Assembly (NCBI RefSeq): GCF_000956595.1
Contig: NZ_JYOO01000001.1
Location: 1-64,000, forward strand
From: Priestia aryabhattai B8W22
GTDB taxonomy: Bacteria > Bacillota > Bacilli > Bacillales > Bacillaceae_H
Reading direction: 5' to 3'
DNA: 64,000 nt
Positions within the stretch are counted from its first letter, which is position 1; every line of letters begins with the position of its first letter. A program made the position numbers and the translations under genes. The notes under the pieces were generated by a model. It was not told the origin of the DNA. It was given only the letters and a program-made list of their open reading frames with translations, and searched no databases. Shown here piece after piece: positions 1 to 9,045 of the stretch.

Positions 1-26
1 AAAGAGCACGTCTTTTTTTATTTATG

Positions 27-1235
27 TTATTTTCCTAATGACTCATTTTGAGAAATAATACGCTGCTTCTGGCTTTTTCGGCCGTGCAATACAAGGTATA
101 CTGCTATAGCTAAAAGAGCAATAATGGAACAGAACATATACATTCCTTTGTACCCGGCTGCTGTGGACAGAATACCTAGCAAAAAGGACCCTAAGCCCAT
201 TCCAGAGTCAAAAAACACAAAAAACGTAGCTGTGGCAACACCTCGGCGATGAGGAGAAGCTTTTTTTACAGCAATGGATTGAAAACTTGATGTAATCGTT
301 CCAAAGCCTAATCCAATCAATGCTCCAGCTAATAAAAATACCCAGCTTGTTGTCGCTTGGCTAAGCAAAAAGATACCGATAGCTAGAGATAAAATTGATG
401 GATATACCACGCTGTTTTCTCCGTATTGGTCAAACCATTTTCCAGTAAAAGGTCTAGAAGCTAATAAGCACACCGCGTATACAACAAAGAAAAAGCTTGA
501 AGCTTGCGTAAAGCCCATTTCTTTTGCATAAATAGACACAAACGAAATAACACTTGCATATGAAAAAGCTACCACAAGGCCAGCAACAGAAATAGGCAGC
601 GAACGGTATTCAAAAAACGCCGCAAGACCTTTAGCTGGCTGTATTTCATTTGTTGCAGAAGAAGCTTGCACCTCGGGTACACGAAGTACTAGACTGCATA
701 CTACTGCTAAAACAGAAGATACAACCGCAACGGTAAAGACCGCTGTATGACTCAAGCTATTTGTTAACGTTAATCCTACAAACGGACCCACTACCATCGC
801 TAAGTTCATGAACGTCGCATAGTACCCCATCCCTTCTCCTTTTCTCTGTTCTGGGATTACATTTGCAACAATTGCCCCTGTAGCAGTTGTGCTCATTCCA
901 AAACCAATACCATGAAGCACACGAAGCAGCAGCAGCGCTGATAATGAGTGGATATTCATATATAGAATAGAACCAATTAAAAAGATGAAGACACCTATTA
1001 ACAGGACTTTCTTTTGTCCTAATGTTGTCATCCACTTACCGGCTAGCGGCCTGAACACAATACCGGACACTAAAAAGATTGTCACAATTAGCCCTAGGCT
1101 TTGTTTGCTTGCATGAAGTTCATCTGTTGCAAACAGCGGCAATGTGACAGTTAACATATAAAAAATGACAAAAACAAAAAAGCTAGTCAGTGAGACCGCT
1201 AAAAAATCTTTTGTCCATAATTTCGATTTCTGCAT
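27..1235 (-). CDS. MFS transporter, probable efflux permease
   Basis: A 402-residue integral membrane protein with about twelve hydrophobic segments, the usual length for the major facilitator superfamily. The cytoplasmic loop 2-3 signature is present as RPLAGKWMTTLGQKK near residues 62-76, and a second copy of the motif (ASRPFTGKWFDQYG) marks the start of the second six-helix half. The layout suits a drug- or sugar-efflux member; the substrate cannot be read from sequence. The start is an ATG preceded by AAAGGAGG at good spacing. The stop lies next to the window edge, where an AT-rich half-stem suggests a terminator cut by the boundary. It is alone on its strand; a degenerate dispersed repeat lies upstream. 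Family call is firm, specificity unknown. Confidence 0.85.
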   Translation of the reverse strand: MQKSKLWTKDFLAVSLTSFFVFVIFYMLTVTLPLFATDELHASKQSLGLIVTIFLVSGIVFRPLAGKWMTTLGQKKVLLIGVFIFLIGSILYMNIHSLSALLLLRVLHGIGFGMSTTATGAIVANVIPEQRKGEGMGYYATFMNLAMVVGPFVGLTLTNSLSHTAVFTVAVVSSVLAVVCSLVLRVPEVQASSATNEIQPAKGLAAFFEYRSLPISVAGLVVAFSYASVISFVSIYAKEMGFTQASSFFFVVYAVCLLASRPFTGKWFDQYGENSVVYPSILSLAIGIFLLSQATTSWVFLLAGALIGLGFGTITSSFQSIAVKKASPHRRGVATATFFVFFDSGMGLGSFLLGILSTAAGYKGMYMFCSIIALLAIAVYLVLHGRKSQKQRIISQNESLGK

Positions 1236-1377
1236 GATTTTCCTCCTTTTATCTTTTCATTCGTACCTATTTATTAAAACAAACTAAAGCATAGTCCAGA
1301 AATAATATGTATACGAATTATATTAACTCAAACTATTATAGGGTTCATATATGTAAGTGTCAACATGTATTTATCGA

Positions 1378-1623
1378 TTTTGATTTCCATGCAAAACTTC
1401 GCTTTCCGCGGGCCGGCGCTGAGCCTCCTCGTCGCATACGCTCCTGTGGGGTCTCACCTGCTCCGCTTTTGCCGTAGGAGTCTTCGCCTTATCCTCCAAT
1501 CAACTGCTAGAAAGACCTACACACATGAAACCTACGTTTACCACAAAAAAACAAACCATGAATCAAACACTTTGATTCATGGTTCGTTTTTCACTTCGTC
1601 TAATATTCTTTTGTCCTAGCCTC
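1378..1623 (+). repeat. dispersed structured repeat, copy 1 (5' end degenerate)
   Basis: Shares the GC-rich core with the copies at 7.9 and 33.5 kb (TTGATTTCC, CTTTCCGCGGGC, GCTGAGCCTCCTCGTCGC, GGTCTCACCTG, CCTCCAATCAAC). Its 3' hairpin is ACCATGAATCAAA / TTTGATTCATGGT followed by a T-run, and it ends in TCCTAGCCTC. The 5' terminal segment seen in other copies is not recognisable here. It lies 12 bases past the stop codon of the tartrate dehydrogenase gene and could end that transcript. Apart from this element, the 1236-1634 gap shows only AT-rich promoter-like DNA. Confidence 0.85.
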
Positions 1624-1634
1624 TTTTAGAACCT

Positions 1635-2693
1635 TCACTTCTTTAAATGAGAAATAATTTGATCCGTTACTTCACTAGTAGTTGCGCTGCCTCCAACATC
1701 TGGTGTAACAATTCCCGATTCCGTGACTTGTTCAATAACCTCTAACAAATGACTGCCTAATTCTTGCTCACCAAAATGATCCAACATCATTTTTGCCGTC
1801 CAAATCTGTCCGATTGGGTTTGCAATTCCTTTTCCGACAATATCAGGTGCAGACCCGTGCACCGGTTCAAACATCGAAGGATATCTTCCATTTACATTAA
1901 TGTTTGCAGCAGGAGCAACGCCGATACTCCCCATAATAGCAGCTCCGATATCTGTTAAAATATCTCCAAATAAATTGCTTGCCACAATGACATCAAAACG
2001 ACTTGGATTTGTGACGAAAAAAGCCGCCAGCGCATCGATATGCTGTGAGTCTGTTTCAATATGCGAATAACTCTTTGCAACATCTTGAAACACTTCGTCC
2101 CAAAACGGCATGGAATGAACAATTCCATTTGACTTCGTTGCGCTTGTAACCCTTGCTTTTCTTTTAGAAGCTAATTCAAATGCATAGCGCATCGCTCGTT
2201 CTGTTCCTTTTCGAGAAAAAACCGCATTTTGAATCGAAATTTGATCTTCTCCTTGATAAATCCGGCCTCCTACTTCACTGTATTCCCCTTCACTATTTTC
2301 ACGAACAACGATTAAATCAAAGTCTTTTGGGTTCGTTAGTGGAGATGCAATGCCTTTTAGCCTCTTGGCCGGACGAATGTTAATTACCTGCTGAAATTCT
2401 CGACGAATCTTAATGAGCAGACCCCATAGCGACACGTGGTCTGGCACAAGATTTAAATTTCCTACGGCTCCTAAAAAAATTCCGTCAAAGTCCTGAAGCT
2501 GTTTTAGCCCATCTTCAGGCATCATTTGTCCATACTTCAAATAATAATCACAGCTCCAAGGAAATTCTGTAAATTCAAATTTTACTCCTCCGTGAATATC
2601 TGCAATCGTATGAAGAACTCTAACCGCCGCTGGAACAACTTCTTTCCCTACTCCATCTCCTGGTATGTTAGCTATTTCTAACGTTTTCATCAA
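1635..2693 (-). CDS. ycsA: tartrate / D-malate dehydrogenase (isopropylmalate dehydrogenase family)
   Basis: A 352-residue NAD-dependent beta-decarboxylating dehydrogenase. It opens with IANIPGDGVGKEVVPAA, the family nucleotide-site start. The segment VRENSEGEYSEVGG (about residues 129-142) is typical of tartrate/D-malate dehydrogenases such as B. subtilis YcsA rather than LeuB, which has a different substrate loop. The metal-binding aspartates lie in FGDILTDIGAAIMG, and the cofactor segment is EPVHGSAPDIVGKG. Expected reaction: Mg/Mn- and NAD-dependent oxidation and decarboxylation of D-malate or tartrate in the cytoplasm. A GntR-family gene is divergent, with a palindrome between them, suggesting local control. 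No leuA/C/D genes are nearby, which argues against leucine synthesis. Confidence 0.85.
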   Translation of the reverse strand: MMKTLEIANIPGDGVGKEVVPAAVRVLHTIADIHGGVKFEFTEFPWSCDYYLKYGQMMPEDGLKQLQDFDGIFLGAVGNLNLVPDHVSLWGLLIKIRREFQQVINIRPAKRLKGIASPLTNPKDFDLIVVRENSEGEYSEVGGRIYQGEDQISIQNAVFSRKGTERAMRYAFELASKRKARVTSATKSNGIVHSMPFWDEVFQDVAKSYSHIETDSQHIDALAAFFVTNPSRFDVIVASNLFGDILTDIGAAIMGSIGVAPAANINVNGRYPSMFEPVHGSAPDIVGKGIANPIGQIWTAKMMLDHFGEQELGSHLLEVIEQVTESGIVTPDVGGSATTSEVTDQIISHLKK

Positions 2694-2724
2694 AAATCCC
2701 CCTGCGTCTTTTATGTAAAAAATT

Positions 2725-2745
2725 ATCGGTCGACCGTCGACTGAT
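2725..2745. promoter_or_regulatory. candidate operator for the divergent GntR regulator
   Basis: Two GTCGAC half-sites separated by one base are flanked by ATC and GAT, giving an almost perfect 21-bp palindrome (18 of 21 positions symmetric). It sits between the divergent dehydrogenase and GntR genes, about 30 bases from the dehydrogenase start. Binding by this regulator is inferred from position and symmetry only. Confidence 0.5.
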
Positions 2746-2897
2746 ATGATCTATTTGATTATACGTAAAAATAACGCTTTCATCAAGAAAATTCTGAATA
2801 TATTCATTCTCTTCAAAAATTCAAAATTATTATGACTCTTATGAACAAGCGTATTATAATTAGGAAATAAATGATTATAAATAAACGAGGTATATCA

Positions 2898-3574
2898 ATG
2901 AATAATTTTGATTTACATAAGCCGTTACCATACTATCTTCAATTTTATGAAAAAATTAAGCAAATGATTGTGAACGGTGAATATGAAGCGGGTCAGCGAA
3001 TCAATGAAACCCAGCTAGCTAAAGCATTTGGGGTCAGCCGCTCTCCCATAAGAGAAGCAATGCGTTTATTAGAGAAAGATGGCCTTTTAGTTGCAGATCA
3101 AAAAACAGGCTTTATTGTTTATTCACTGTCTACTGAAGACGTAGAAGAAATTTACCAAATCCGTACCGCTTTAGAGTCTTTAGCCGTTGAGCTATGTATC
3201 ACTCGCGCTTCCGATGAAGAGCTCTTTTCATTGAGCAGCTGTTAGAAAGAACGGCTGAAGAAATAAAGCAAGGAGCCGAAGATTCTAGGCTTATCGAACT
3301 AAATGAACGTTTTCATCAGCTGATTCTTCAATACAGTCATAATAAACATTTAAAAAAACAGCTTGATAGCGTAAATGTATTGATTTATTTTTGCCGCGTG
3401 CTTAATTTTAAAGGCAAAGGACGAGCTGCTGAGATTTTAGATGATCATCAACAAGTGTTCACCTTTATGAAAAAACGCAGTTTAAAAGCTGTTGAACATA
3501 TGCAAAAACATTTACATCATGATCTTGTTCATTTACAAAAACGTTTAACCATCAAAAGCGCCTCTTTAAAATAA
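2898..3574 (+). pseudogene. GntR-family regulator (FCD type), single-base frameshift
   Basis: A regulator of about 225 residues with an N-terminal winged helix (YYLQFYEKIKQMIVNGEY, then GVSRSPIREAMRLLEKDGLL) and a C-terminal all-helical FCD ligand domain. The frame is broken at the T-run at 3225-3228: the first frame stops at 3245 as ...EELFSLSSC, while a frame beginning FIEQLLERTAEEIKQ runs on to 3574. One extra T gives the smooth family-like join EELFFIEQLLERTAEE. The start is the ATG at 2898 behind ACGAGG, not the upstream ATG. The gene is divergent from the tartrate dehydrogenase and probably controls it. The lesion may be a real mutation or a homopolymer error. Confidence 0.8.
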
Positions 3575-3587
3575 GAGGCGCTTTTTT
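3554..3587. terminator. bidirectional terminator between GntR and zwf
   Basis: Inverted repeat AAAGCGCCTCTT / AAGAGGCGCTTT with a six-base loop, A-rich on one side and T-rich on the other. It spans the stop codons of two convergent genes. Confidence 0.85.
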
Positions 3588-5086
3588 CAAATTGGCAAAA
3601 ACACTCCAGGTGCTTCCCCATGCTCATCGTCATCGAGCCACCATTTAAAGCCTTCTTGTGCAACTAATTTTTGCGCTTCTTCAGGGCCTTGTGAACCGGA
3701 TGGATATTCATAAAGCGGCAGCATGTCAGCCTCAAATGCATCTAATACAGGCTGCACCCATTGCCAAGATAGCTCAACTTCTTTCCAATGCGCAAAAAAT
3801 GTGGAGTCGCCGATTAATGCGTCGTAAATGATTCGTTCATATGCCTCCGGCACACTTTCTTCTTCCCTTGAAAACGTAATACGAACCGGCTCAATAACGC
3901 CATTTTTTAATGGATTTTTGCTGTTAAGCTGCAAAGCGACGTTTTCGCTTGGGCTAATTTCAATAATAAATAAGTTTGGTGCTACTTTATCATAAGGAGT
4001 TTCATACAGACCTTTTAAAGAATCTTTAAATTCTATGACGATACGAGTTGATTTTTCTTTCATTCGCTTGCCCGTTCGAATATAAAAAGGAACACCTTTC
4101 CAAAATGGATTATCAATCCATAAGCGAGCTGCTACGAACGTGTCATTTTTAGAGTCTCCTTCTACGCCGGGCTCTTCTTTGTATCCTCTAACAGATTTGT
4201 GATCAATTTCTCCGCTTCCATATTGTCCCCGCACAACGTCGCGAGCTACTTCTTCCGCTTGGATTTTTCTTAGTGACTCCATGACTTTTTGCTTTTCTTC
4301 TAAAATGTTTTCTGAGCAAATTCGTTTTGGAAGATGCATAGCTGTCATCATGAGAACCTGCAGCATATGATTTTGAATCATGTCACGTATGGCCCCTGTA
4401 TGATCATAATACCCTGCACGATTTTCAACACCGACTGTTTCACTTGCCGTAATTTGCACATTTGCAATGTGTTTGTTATTCCACAGCGATTGCAGGACGG
4501 GGTTCGTAAATTCAAGCGCTTCTAAATTTTGTACCATCGGTTTACCTAAATAATGATCAATTCGATAAATTTCTTCTTCTTTAAACGTACTGCTTAGCTT
4601 TTCATTAAGCTCTCTTGCTGAAGCAAGATCATGTCCAAACGGCTTCTCAATCATAAGACGCTTCCAGCCTCCAGTTTGATCCAAGCCGCTTTTTTTTATA
4701 TGCAGAGCAATTACATCGAAGTATTCTGGTGCTACGGACAAATAAAACAAACGATTTCCTTTACTTCCTTGATTTGTTTCTTGCTCATTCACAACCTTTA
4801 ATAGCTGTTTGTAATCTTCTGTTTTGCTTGCGTCTACTGCTTGATAATGAAAAAGGGACAAAAATTCTTCTTCGTTACTTTCCATTTTTCGTCTCGAAAA
4901 ATCGTTTATAGATTGCTTTACACGCTCTTTAAAATCCTCATGAGACATCTGCTCGTACCCTGATCCAATAATAGAAATAGCATCAGGGAGCTTTTTGTCT
5001 GTAAATAAATTATAAAGAGCGGGAAAGATTTTTCTTTTTGCTAAATCACCCGTTGCGCCAAATAAAACAAAAGTTAAGGACTCCAC
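3587..5086 (-). CDS. zwf: glucose-6-phosphate 1-dehydrogenase
   Basis: Catalyses NADP-dependent oxidation of glucose 6-phosphate to 6-phosphogluconolactone, the entry step of the oxidative pentose phosphate pathway, in the cytoplasm. The dinucleotide fold motif FGATGDLAKRK is near the N-terminus and the active-site segment RIDHYLGK is near residue 200. GVPFYIRTGKRMKEK is also diagnostic. From the chosen start it is 499 residues, the family's normal length. The start is GTG at 5086, 6-7 bases after GGGAGG; an in-frame ATG at 5176 would add 30 residues absent from the family and has no ribosome site. No gnd or pgl neighbour, so it appears monocistronic. This may be a paralogue of a chromosomal copy. 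Confidence 0.92.
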   Translation of the reverse strand: MESLTFVLFGATGDLAKRKIFPALYNLFTDKKLPDAISIIGSGYEQMSHEDFKERVKQSINDFSRRKMESNEEEFLSLFHYQAVDASKTEDYKQLLKVVNEQETNQGSKGNRLFYLSVAPEYFDVIALHIKKSGLDQTGGWKRLMIEKPFGHDLASARELNEKLSSTFKEEEIYRIDHYLGKPMVQNLEALEFTNPVLQSLWNNKHIANVQITASETVGVENRAGYYDHTGAIRDMIQNHMLQVLMMTAMHLPKRICSENILEEKQKVMESLRKIQAEEVARDVVRGQYGSGEIDHKSVRGYKEEPGVEGDSKNDTFVAARLWIDNPFWKGVPFYIRTGKRMKEKSTRIVIEFKDSLKGLYETPYDKVAPNLFIIEISPSENVALQLNSKNPLKNGVIEPVRITFSREEESVPEAYERIIYDALIGDSTFFAHWKEVELSWQWVQPVLDAFEADMLPLYEYPSGSQGPEEAQKLVAQEGFKWWLDDDEHGEAPGVFLPI

Positions 5087-5173
5087 GTTTTTTCCTCCCG
5101 TCAGGTTGTATGTATGATGGATTTTCTCTTCTCCTAGCTTACCTCTGTTTATTTGGGAATATCCTTTTTTCAT

Positions 5174-5207
5174 CAAAAAGGACGCTCACAAGTGCGAGCG
5201 TCCTTTG
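5174..5207 (-). terminator. terminator of the AEC permease gene
   Basis: Hairpin AAAGGACGCTC / GAGCGTCCTTT. On the minus strand it is followed by a T-run and lies just past the permease stop and upstream of zwf. Confidence 0.8.
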
Positions 5208-5211
5208 TTAT

Positions 5212-6123
5212 TCACATTAAAATATTTGTCATTCCCCACAGCAGCAAAAAGCTCAGCAGAATCGTCATATTTGAAACGGTTCCGACAAATTTTTGATCGT
5301 ATTTGAATTCTACTGCGTAAGGTAAAACTGATCCCGCTACGGGTAGAATGAAGCAAACTAAGATTGTATACCGGAACATATCTTCAAATGGAAGCAAGAA
5401 AAACAGCGCAATTCCTACGCCAAGTCCGATCACATAGCGAATGCTTAAAAACATGATAATTTTTTTCAAGTAGCTTTTTTGGAACGAAAAATTTAAATAT
5501 ACGCCTAAAAGCAAAAGAGAAAGCGGCATATTCGCTTTAGAGATAATACCTGAGACGTCTAATACATATGCTGGTAAATGAATACCTATAATCGCAAGAA
5601 GACAAATAATTACATAGGTAAGAAGCGGCATCGATTTTAATACTTTGTATAAAATCTTTTTAAATTCAATGTCAATATCATCCCCTGAATAGTAGCTGCC
5701 AATTACATAGCATAAAACAAAAATAACAAAAGCATTTCCGACATCAAACATACCAAAGTATTTAAGCCCTTCTTTTCCCCAAATGCCTTCTACTAACGGA
5801 TAAGCAAACATTCCAATATTAAACCCTGGAATCATCATCGTTAGCATACCTTTCACTTTTCGCTCATCTTTTCGAAAAACAAAAACTCCGACAGCAGCTA
5901 ACAGCAAGCCATAGACAATCCCAATAACTAACAGTAAAATAAGCGATCCATCAATTTTAATACTGCTGAATGTAACGATAATCAAGCAAGGCATTGTAAT
6001 ATTAAAAATAATTCTTGCTAACGCTTCCCCGTCTTTTTGCTGAAGGAGGTTTGTTCGTTTTAGTATGTATCCCAATAGAATAATTGTAATGGAATACAAA
6101 AACTGACTGTTAAAGCTACTCAT
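5212..6123 (-). CDS. AEC-family permease (auxin efflux carrier type)
   Basis: A 303-residue polytopic membrane protein with about ten hydrophobic segments in two halves. It has the AEC-family start (ITIILLGYILKRTNLLQQKD), a central hydrophilic loop near residues 145-160, and an asparagine/proline segment KANMPLSLLLLGVYL in the second half. Characterised bacterial members move malate, malonate or other organic acids. The nearby tartrate/D-malate dehydrogenase makes an organic acid substrate plausible but does not show it. The start ATG follows GGGAG. It ends in its own hairpin terminator, so it is a single-gene unit. Confidence 0.8.
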   Translation of the reverse strand: MSSFNSQFLYSITIILLGYILKRTNLLQQKDGEALARIIFNITMPCLIIVTFSSIKIDGSLILLLVIGIVYGLLLAAVGVFVFRKDERKVKGMLTMMIPGFNIGMFAYPLVEGIWGKEGLKYFGMFDVGNAFVIFVLCYVIGSYYSGDDIDIEFKKILYKVLKSMPLLTYVIICLLAIIGIHLPAYVLDVSGIISKANMPLSLLLLGVYLNFSFQKSYLKKIIMFLSIRYVIGLGVGIALFFLLPFEDMFRYTILVCFILPVAGSVLPYAVEFKYDQKFVGTVSNMTILLSFLLLWGMTNILM

Positions 6124-6379
6124 AGACCTACTCCCTTACCTTCTTTTATACTTATTTAATCGATTGTTTTACCCTGTCTTTTTTAATCCTTGTTTCATTA
6201 TAATATAAGCAGCCTAAAAAGAAACTAGAGAATTGGATGCACTTTACCTGTTTGTTAGACAAAAACAGCTTAGTAACAAACGAAAAAACTTTCTTCTAAA
6301 TTGATTTTAAAACAGGACATTTTTCTTTTTTATGGAATTTACTTAAAAGGTATGAGTATTTTTATGAGGAGGAAAAAAC

Positions 6380-7897
6380 GTGAAACGAAAAATGATAGCG
6401 TTTACTTTTTCTGCTGCTCTTTGTTTTTCCGCTTCAGGATCTCTTGCTGAAGCTGCTAACAAAACAAATGTAATTCCAAATGCTGATCAATCAGCAGAAA
6501 CCTATTTTGACGGAGCGAACGGGAACTGGCTGACGACTAAAAACCCGGCTCAATATCAGCAGGCTACGCTCTATGGAAACATCGGGCTTACTCCTTATAA
6601 CTGGGGAAAAGCTGAAAATGAATCAGGCTGGTATCGAATCAATCAGCCAGCTGCGGTTAAAGGAACGCAAGTAAATGGAATTTTTGAAGACGCTCAGTTC
6701 GTCATCCGGGTTCCTGATAACTGGAATGGAAAACTTGTGGTAGCAGGCATTCCTGCTACGCGTAACGAAACGTCCATCGATTTATTATTCAGCGATTACG
6801 TTCTTAAAAAGGGCTATGCGTTTGCTGCAATTGATAAAGGAACACAAGGAGAAAGTGATCCTACCGATCCTTTTGCTAAAGTAAAAAATGCACTTGCCAA
6901 TGAAGACGACAGCGTAGCAGAATGGAATATGCGCTATCGCCAAATGACAAAAGCAGCCCAGCAATATCTGACTACTCATTATTCGGACAAACTAATCGAC
7001 CCGGCCAATCGAAAAAACCCTGCAAGCGATTTGATTCGAAACGATCATAAAGTACCAACATATGCAATTGGCATTTCAAACGGTGGATATGTCGTCAGAT
7101 ACGCACTTGAGCACGATGATCCAAAACAAACAAAAGAGCCTCGTTTATTTGATGGAGGCGTCGATTGGGAAGGCGTATTGTGGAGTGCAAAAGCGCCAAA
7201 TTTAATCAGTTCACTAACACCTGTTGTCAACAACGCAGAAGAAGCGCTGTACGGAACGGGAAAAGAGCAGAAAAAAGCGATTAAACAAATGTATAAAGCC
7301 GGCCTTCCGAAAGGATCAGAAAAACTATGGAATTATCATGATCAAGTGTACTGGGCGATCACTTTAAATATTTACCGTGATCACTTTGATCCAACAGCTC
7401 CCGGAAGAACAAACTGGCACAACTACTTAAACTTTACTTCATCAGGCCTACGGGACCGCTCATGGGACTACATCTTTGAAAATTATCGCTACCAAACCCG
7501 ACCAAAAAGCGTAAAAGAAAATGTAGCAAAAGTAGAAAATACAGGTGATATCGATGTACCTCTTATCAGTATGACCGGCTCTCTCGACTCACTTATCTTC
7601 CCGTCTATTCACGCGGAAGGCTATGAAAAACTCGTTAAAAAAGCTGGCAAGGCAAATCTTCATCGCCTTTATACCGTAAAAAACGGAAATCACGTTGATA
7701 GCTTAGTGTGGAATAAACAAACGGATCCAAATCAAGAGCTTCAGCCCCTGCTTCCATATGCTCATCAATCTTTTGATTTGTTAGTAGACTGGGTAGAAAA
7801 TAAAAAAGCAGCGCCTGCAAGTAAAGATATTAAAGCACCAAAAGACAGCCTTAAAGTCATCGACATAAAATCTGAACGAGAAGTAGATCCCCGCTGA
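6380..7897 (+). CDS. secreted alpha/beta hydrolase (esterase-like)
   Basis: A 505-residue exported protein. Residues 1-26 form a signal peptide (basic start, hydrophobic core, cleavage near SLAEAA). The nucleophile elbow GISNGG (serine 233) follows a predicted strand; a likely acid lies in [10 protein letters not shown] and a likely histidine in NGNHVDSL near the C-terminus, giving a complete hydrolase triad in order. The overall plan recalls extracellular hydroxybutyrate-oligomer hydrolases or tannase-like esterases; the natural ester is not evident. The GTG start at 6380 is preceded by GAGGAGG. The final TGA overlaps the first bases of the dispersed repeat that begins at 7896, so the repeat may have set the present C-terminus. 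Confidence 0.75.
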   Translation: MKRKMIAFTFSAALCFSASGSLAEAANKTNVIPNADQSAETYFDGANGNWLTTKNPAQYQQATLYGNIGLTPYNWGKAENESGWYRINQPAAVKGTQVNGIFEDAQFVIRVPDNWNGKLVVAGIPATRNETSIDLLFSDYVLKKGYAFAAIDKGTQGESDPTDPFAKVKNALANEDDSVAEWNMRYRQMTKAAQQYLTTHYSDKLIDPANRKNPASDLIRNDHKVPTYAIGISNGGYVVRYALEHDDPKQTKEPRLFDGGVDWEGVLWSAKAPNLISSLTPVVNNAEEALYGTGKEQKKAIKQMYKAGLPKGSEKLWNYHDQVYWAITLNIYRDHFDPTAPGRTNWHNYLNFTSSGLRDRSWDYIFENYRYQTRPKSVKENVAKVENTGDIDVPLISMTGSLDSLIFPSIHAEGYEKLVKKAGKANLHRLYTVKNGNHVDSLVWNKQTDPNQELQPLLPYAHQSFDLLVDWVENKKAAPASKDIKAPKDSLKVIDIKSEREVDPR

Positions 7898-8221
7898 GGC
7901 TGAGATATAACGAAATGAATCCAGCCTAAAGGCGAACAAATGAGATACATGAGCTGGACTGCTTGTGACACCGCAGTTGATTTTCGTGCAAGGCTTCGCT
8001 TTCCGCGGGCGGCCGCTGAGCCTCCTCGTCGCTTGCGCTCCTGCGGGGTCTCACCTGATCCGCTTTTCCCGTAGGAGTCTTCACCTTGCCCTCCAATCAA
8101 CTGCTAGGGGGAACGAAACAGATAAAACTATACTTACCATCACAAAAAAACGAACCACTAATCAACATGTTGATTAGTGGTTCGTTTTTCACTTAGGCTA
8201 AAATACGTTTGTCCTAGCCTC
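7896..8221 (+). repeat. dispersed structured repeat, copy 2 (full length)
   Basis: A complete 326-bp copy. The ends form imperfect terminal inverted repeats: GAGGCTGAGATATAACG at the left, and a right end whose complement begins GAGGCTAGGACAAACG. Inside are a GC-rich core with CTCCTGCGGG / CCCGTAGGAG arms, the flanking pair GTTGATT / AATCAAC, and a 3' hairpin with perfect 16-bp arms (ACGAACCACTAATCAA and its complement) followed by a T-run. It fills the whole gap between two convergent genes and overlaps both of their stop codons. Confidence 0.9.
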
Positions 8222-8900
8222 AGTCTTCATAATAATCAAGATACAAATGGCCTGTTGAGTCTGCTTGCCCTAAAAATACCTTATCGACTTTGGCACCTTT
8301 CTTTTTAAGCTGCTCTTTAACCCACGCTACGCTATATCCCAGCTCATGAACCGCTTCTTTCATTATATTTCCGTCCATGATAATCGTTTGAGGTAATCGT
8401 GTCGCCTCTCCTTTTATTAATAAATCTTCTCTCGTAACGTTTTGCTTTTCTTTTTTTAACAGCACGCTTAATTCGCCGTTTGTTTCCAGCATGGCAAAAG
8501 CGACGTCTTCCACATAAAAAATGTCTTTTTTCCGAAGCTGCTCCATGAGCTCATCTACTGTATATTTTTCTTTTTTTACATTTTCCTCAAGGATTTTTCC
8601 TTCTTTAATGAGGATCGTTGTCGTGCCTTCCACCGCTTTTCGAAAGGTGATGCTTTTTAACGATATGTTTGAGACAACAATAAGAAATGATGCCCAAACT
8701 AAAATTGCTACTACGCCATGACTTGCCTGTAAATCTACATCCATTGAAATTGTTCCTGCAATATCTCCAATTGTAATGCCAACGATATATTCAAAAAAAG
8801 AAAGTTTGGATAACTGTTTTTTACCTAACAGCTTTGTAATAAAAAACAAACCAAGTAAAATCAACACTGAACGAAGTACTACTTCCATCCAATGATTCAA
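8220..8900 (-). CDS. YetF/DUF421-family membrane protein
   Basis: A membrane protein of about 226 residues with the DUF421 plan: two or three N-terminal helices (VLRSVLILLGLFFITKLLGKKQ, then YIVGITIGDIAGTISMD), followed by a soluble domain with the diagnostic stretch LIKEGKILEENVKKEKYTVDELMEQLRKK. B. subtilis YetF, YrbG and YdfS are relatives; the molecular function is unclear. The start is uncertain: TTG at 8900 has AAGAAGG eight bases upstream, while the ATG at 8888 begins at the usual family N-terminus (MEVVLRS) but is too far from that site; an in-frame ATG at 8963 adds 21 residues. The stop codon lies on the edge of the dispersed repeat. Confidence 0.8.
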   Translation of the reverse strand: MNHWMEVVLRSVLILLGLFFITKLLGKKQLSKLSFFEYIVGITIGDIAGTISMDVDLQASHGVVAILVWASFLIVVSNISLKSITFRKAVEGTTTILIKEGKILEENVKKEKYTVDELMEQLRKKDIFYVEDVAFAMLETNGELSVLLKKEKQNVTREDLLIKGEATRLPQTIIMDGNIMKEAVHELGYSVAWVKEQLKKKGAKVDKVFLGQADSTGHLYLDYYED

Positions 8901-9045
8901 CGCATGCACCTTCTTTACTAAAATTGATGTATCTTTTATTTTGTGCATATTTGTACGTATCAAAGCAGATTTTCATCTTCCATTATTTACATACCTTTCA
9001 CGGCAGGTTAGAGTAGAAAGAAGTAGGAAACAAATTGGGGGACTT

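Noticed and set aside
1365-1619. Open frame of 84 codons across repeat copy 1, with similar frames in copies 2 (7965-8177) and 3 (33570-33755)
   Set aside because: The shared peptide ([11 protein letters not shown]) comes from conserved repeat DNA; there is no ribosome site, frames differ in length, and the RNA/DNA fold explains the conservation better.
1635-2693. 3-isopropylmalate dehydrogenase (leuB)
   Set aside because: The VRENSEGEY segment and lack of leu neighbours favour the tartrate/D-malate branch.
6124-6379. Small gene in the gap before the secreted hydrolase
   Set aside because: No start with a ribosome site leading to a sensible frame; looks like back-to-back promoters.
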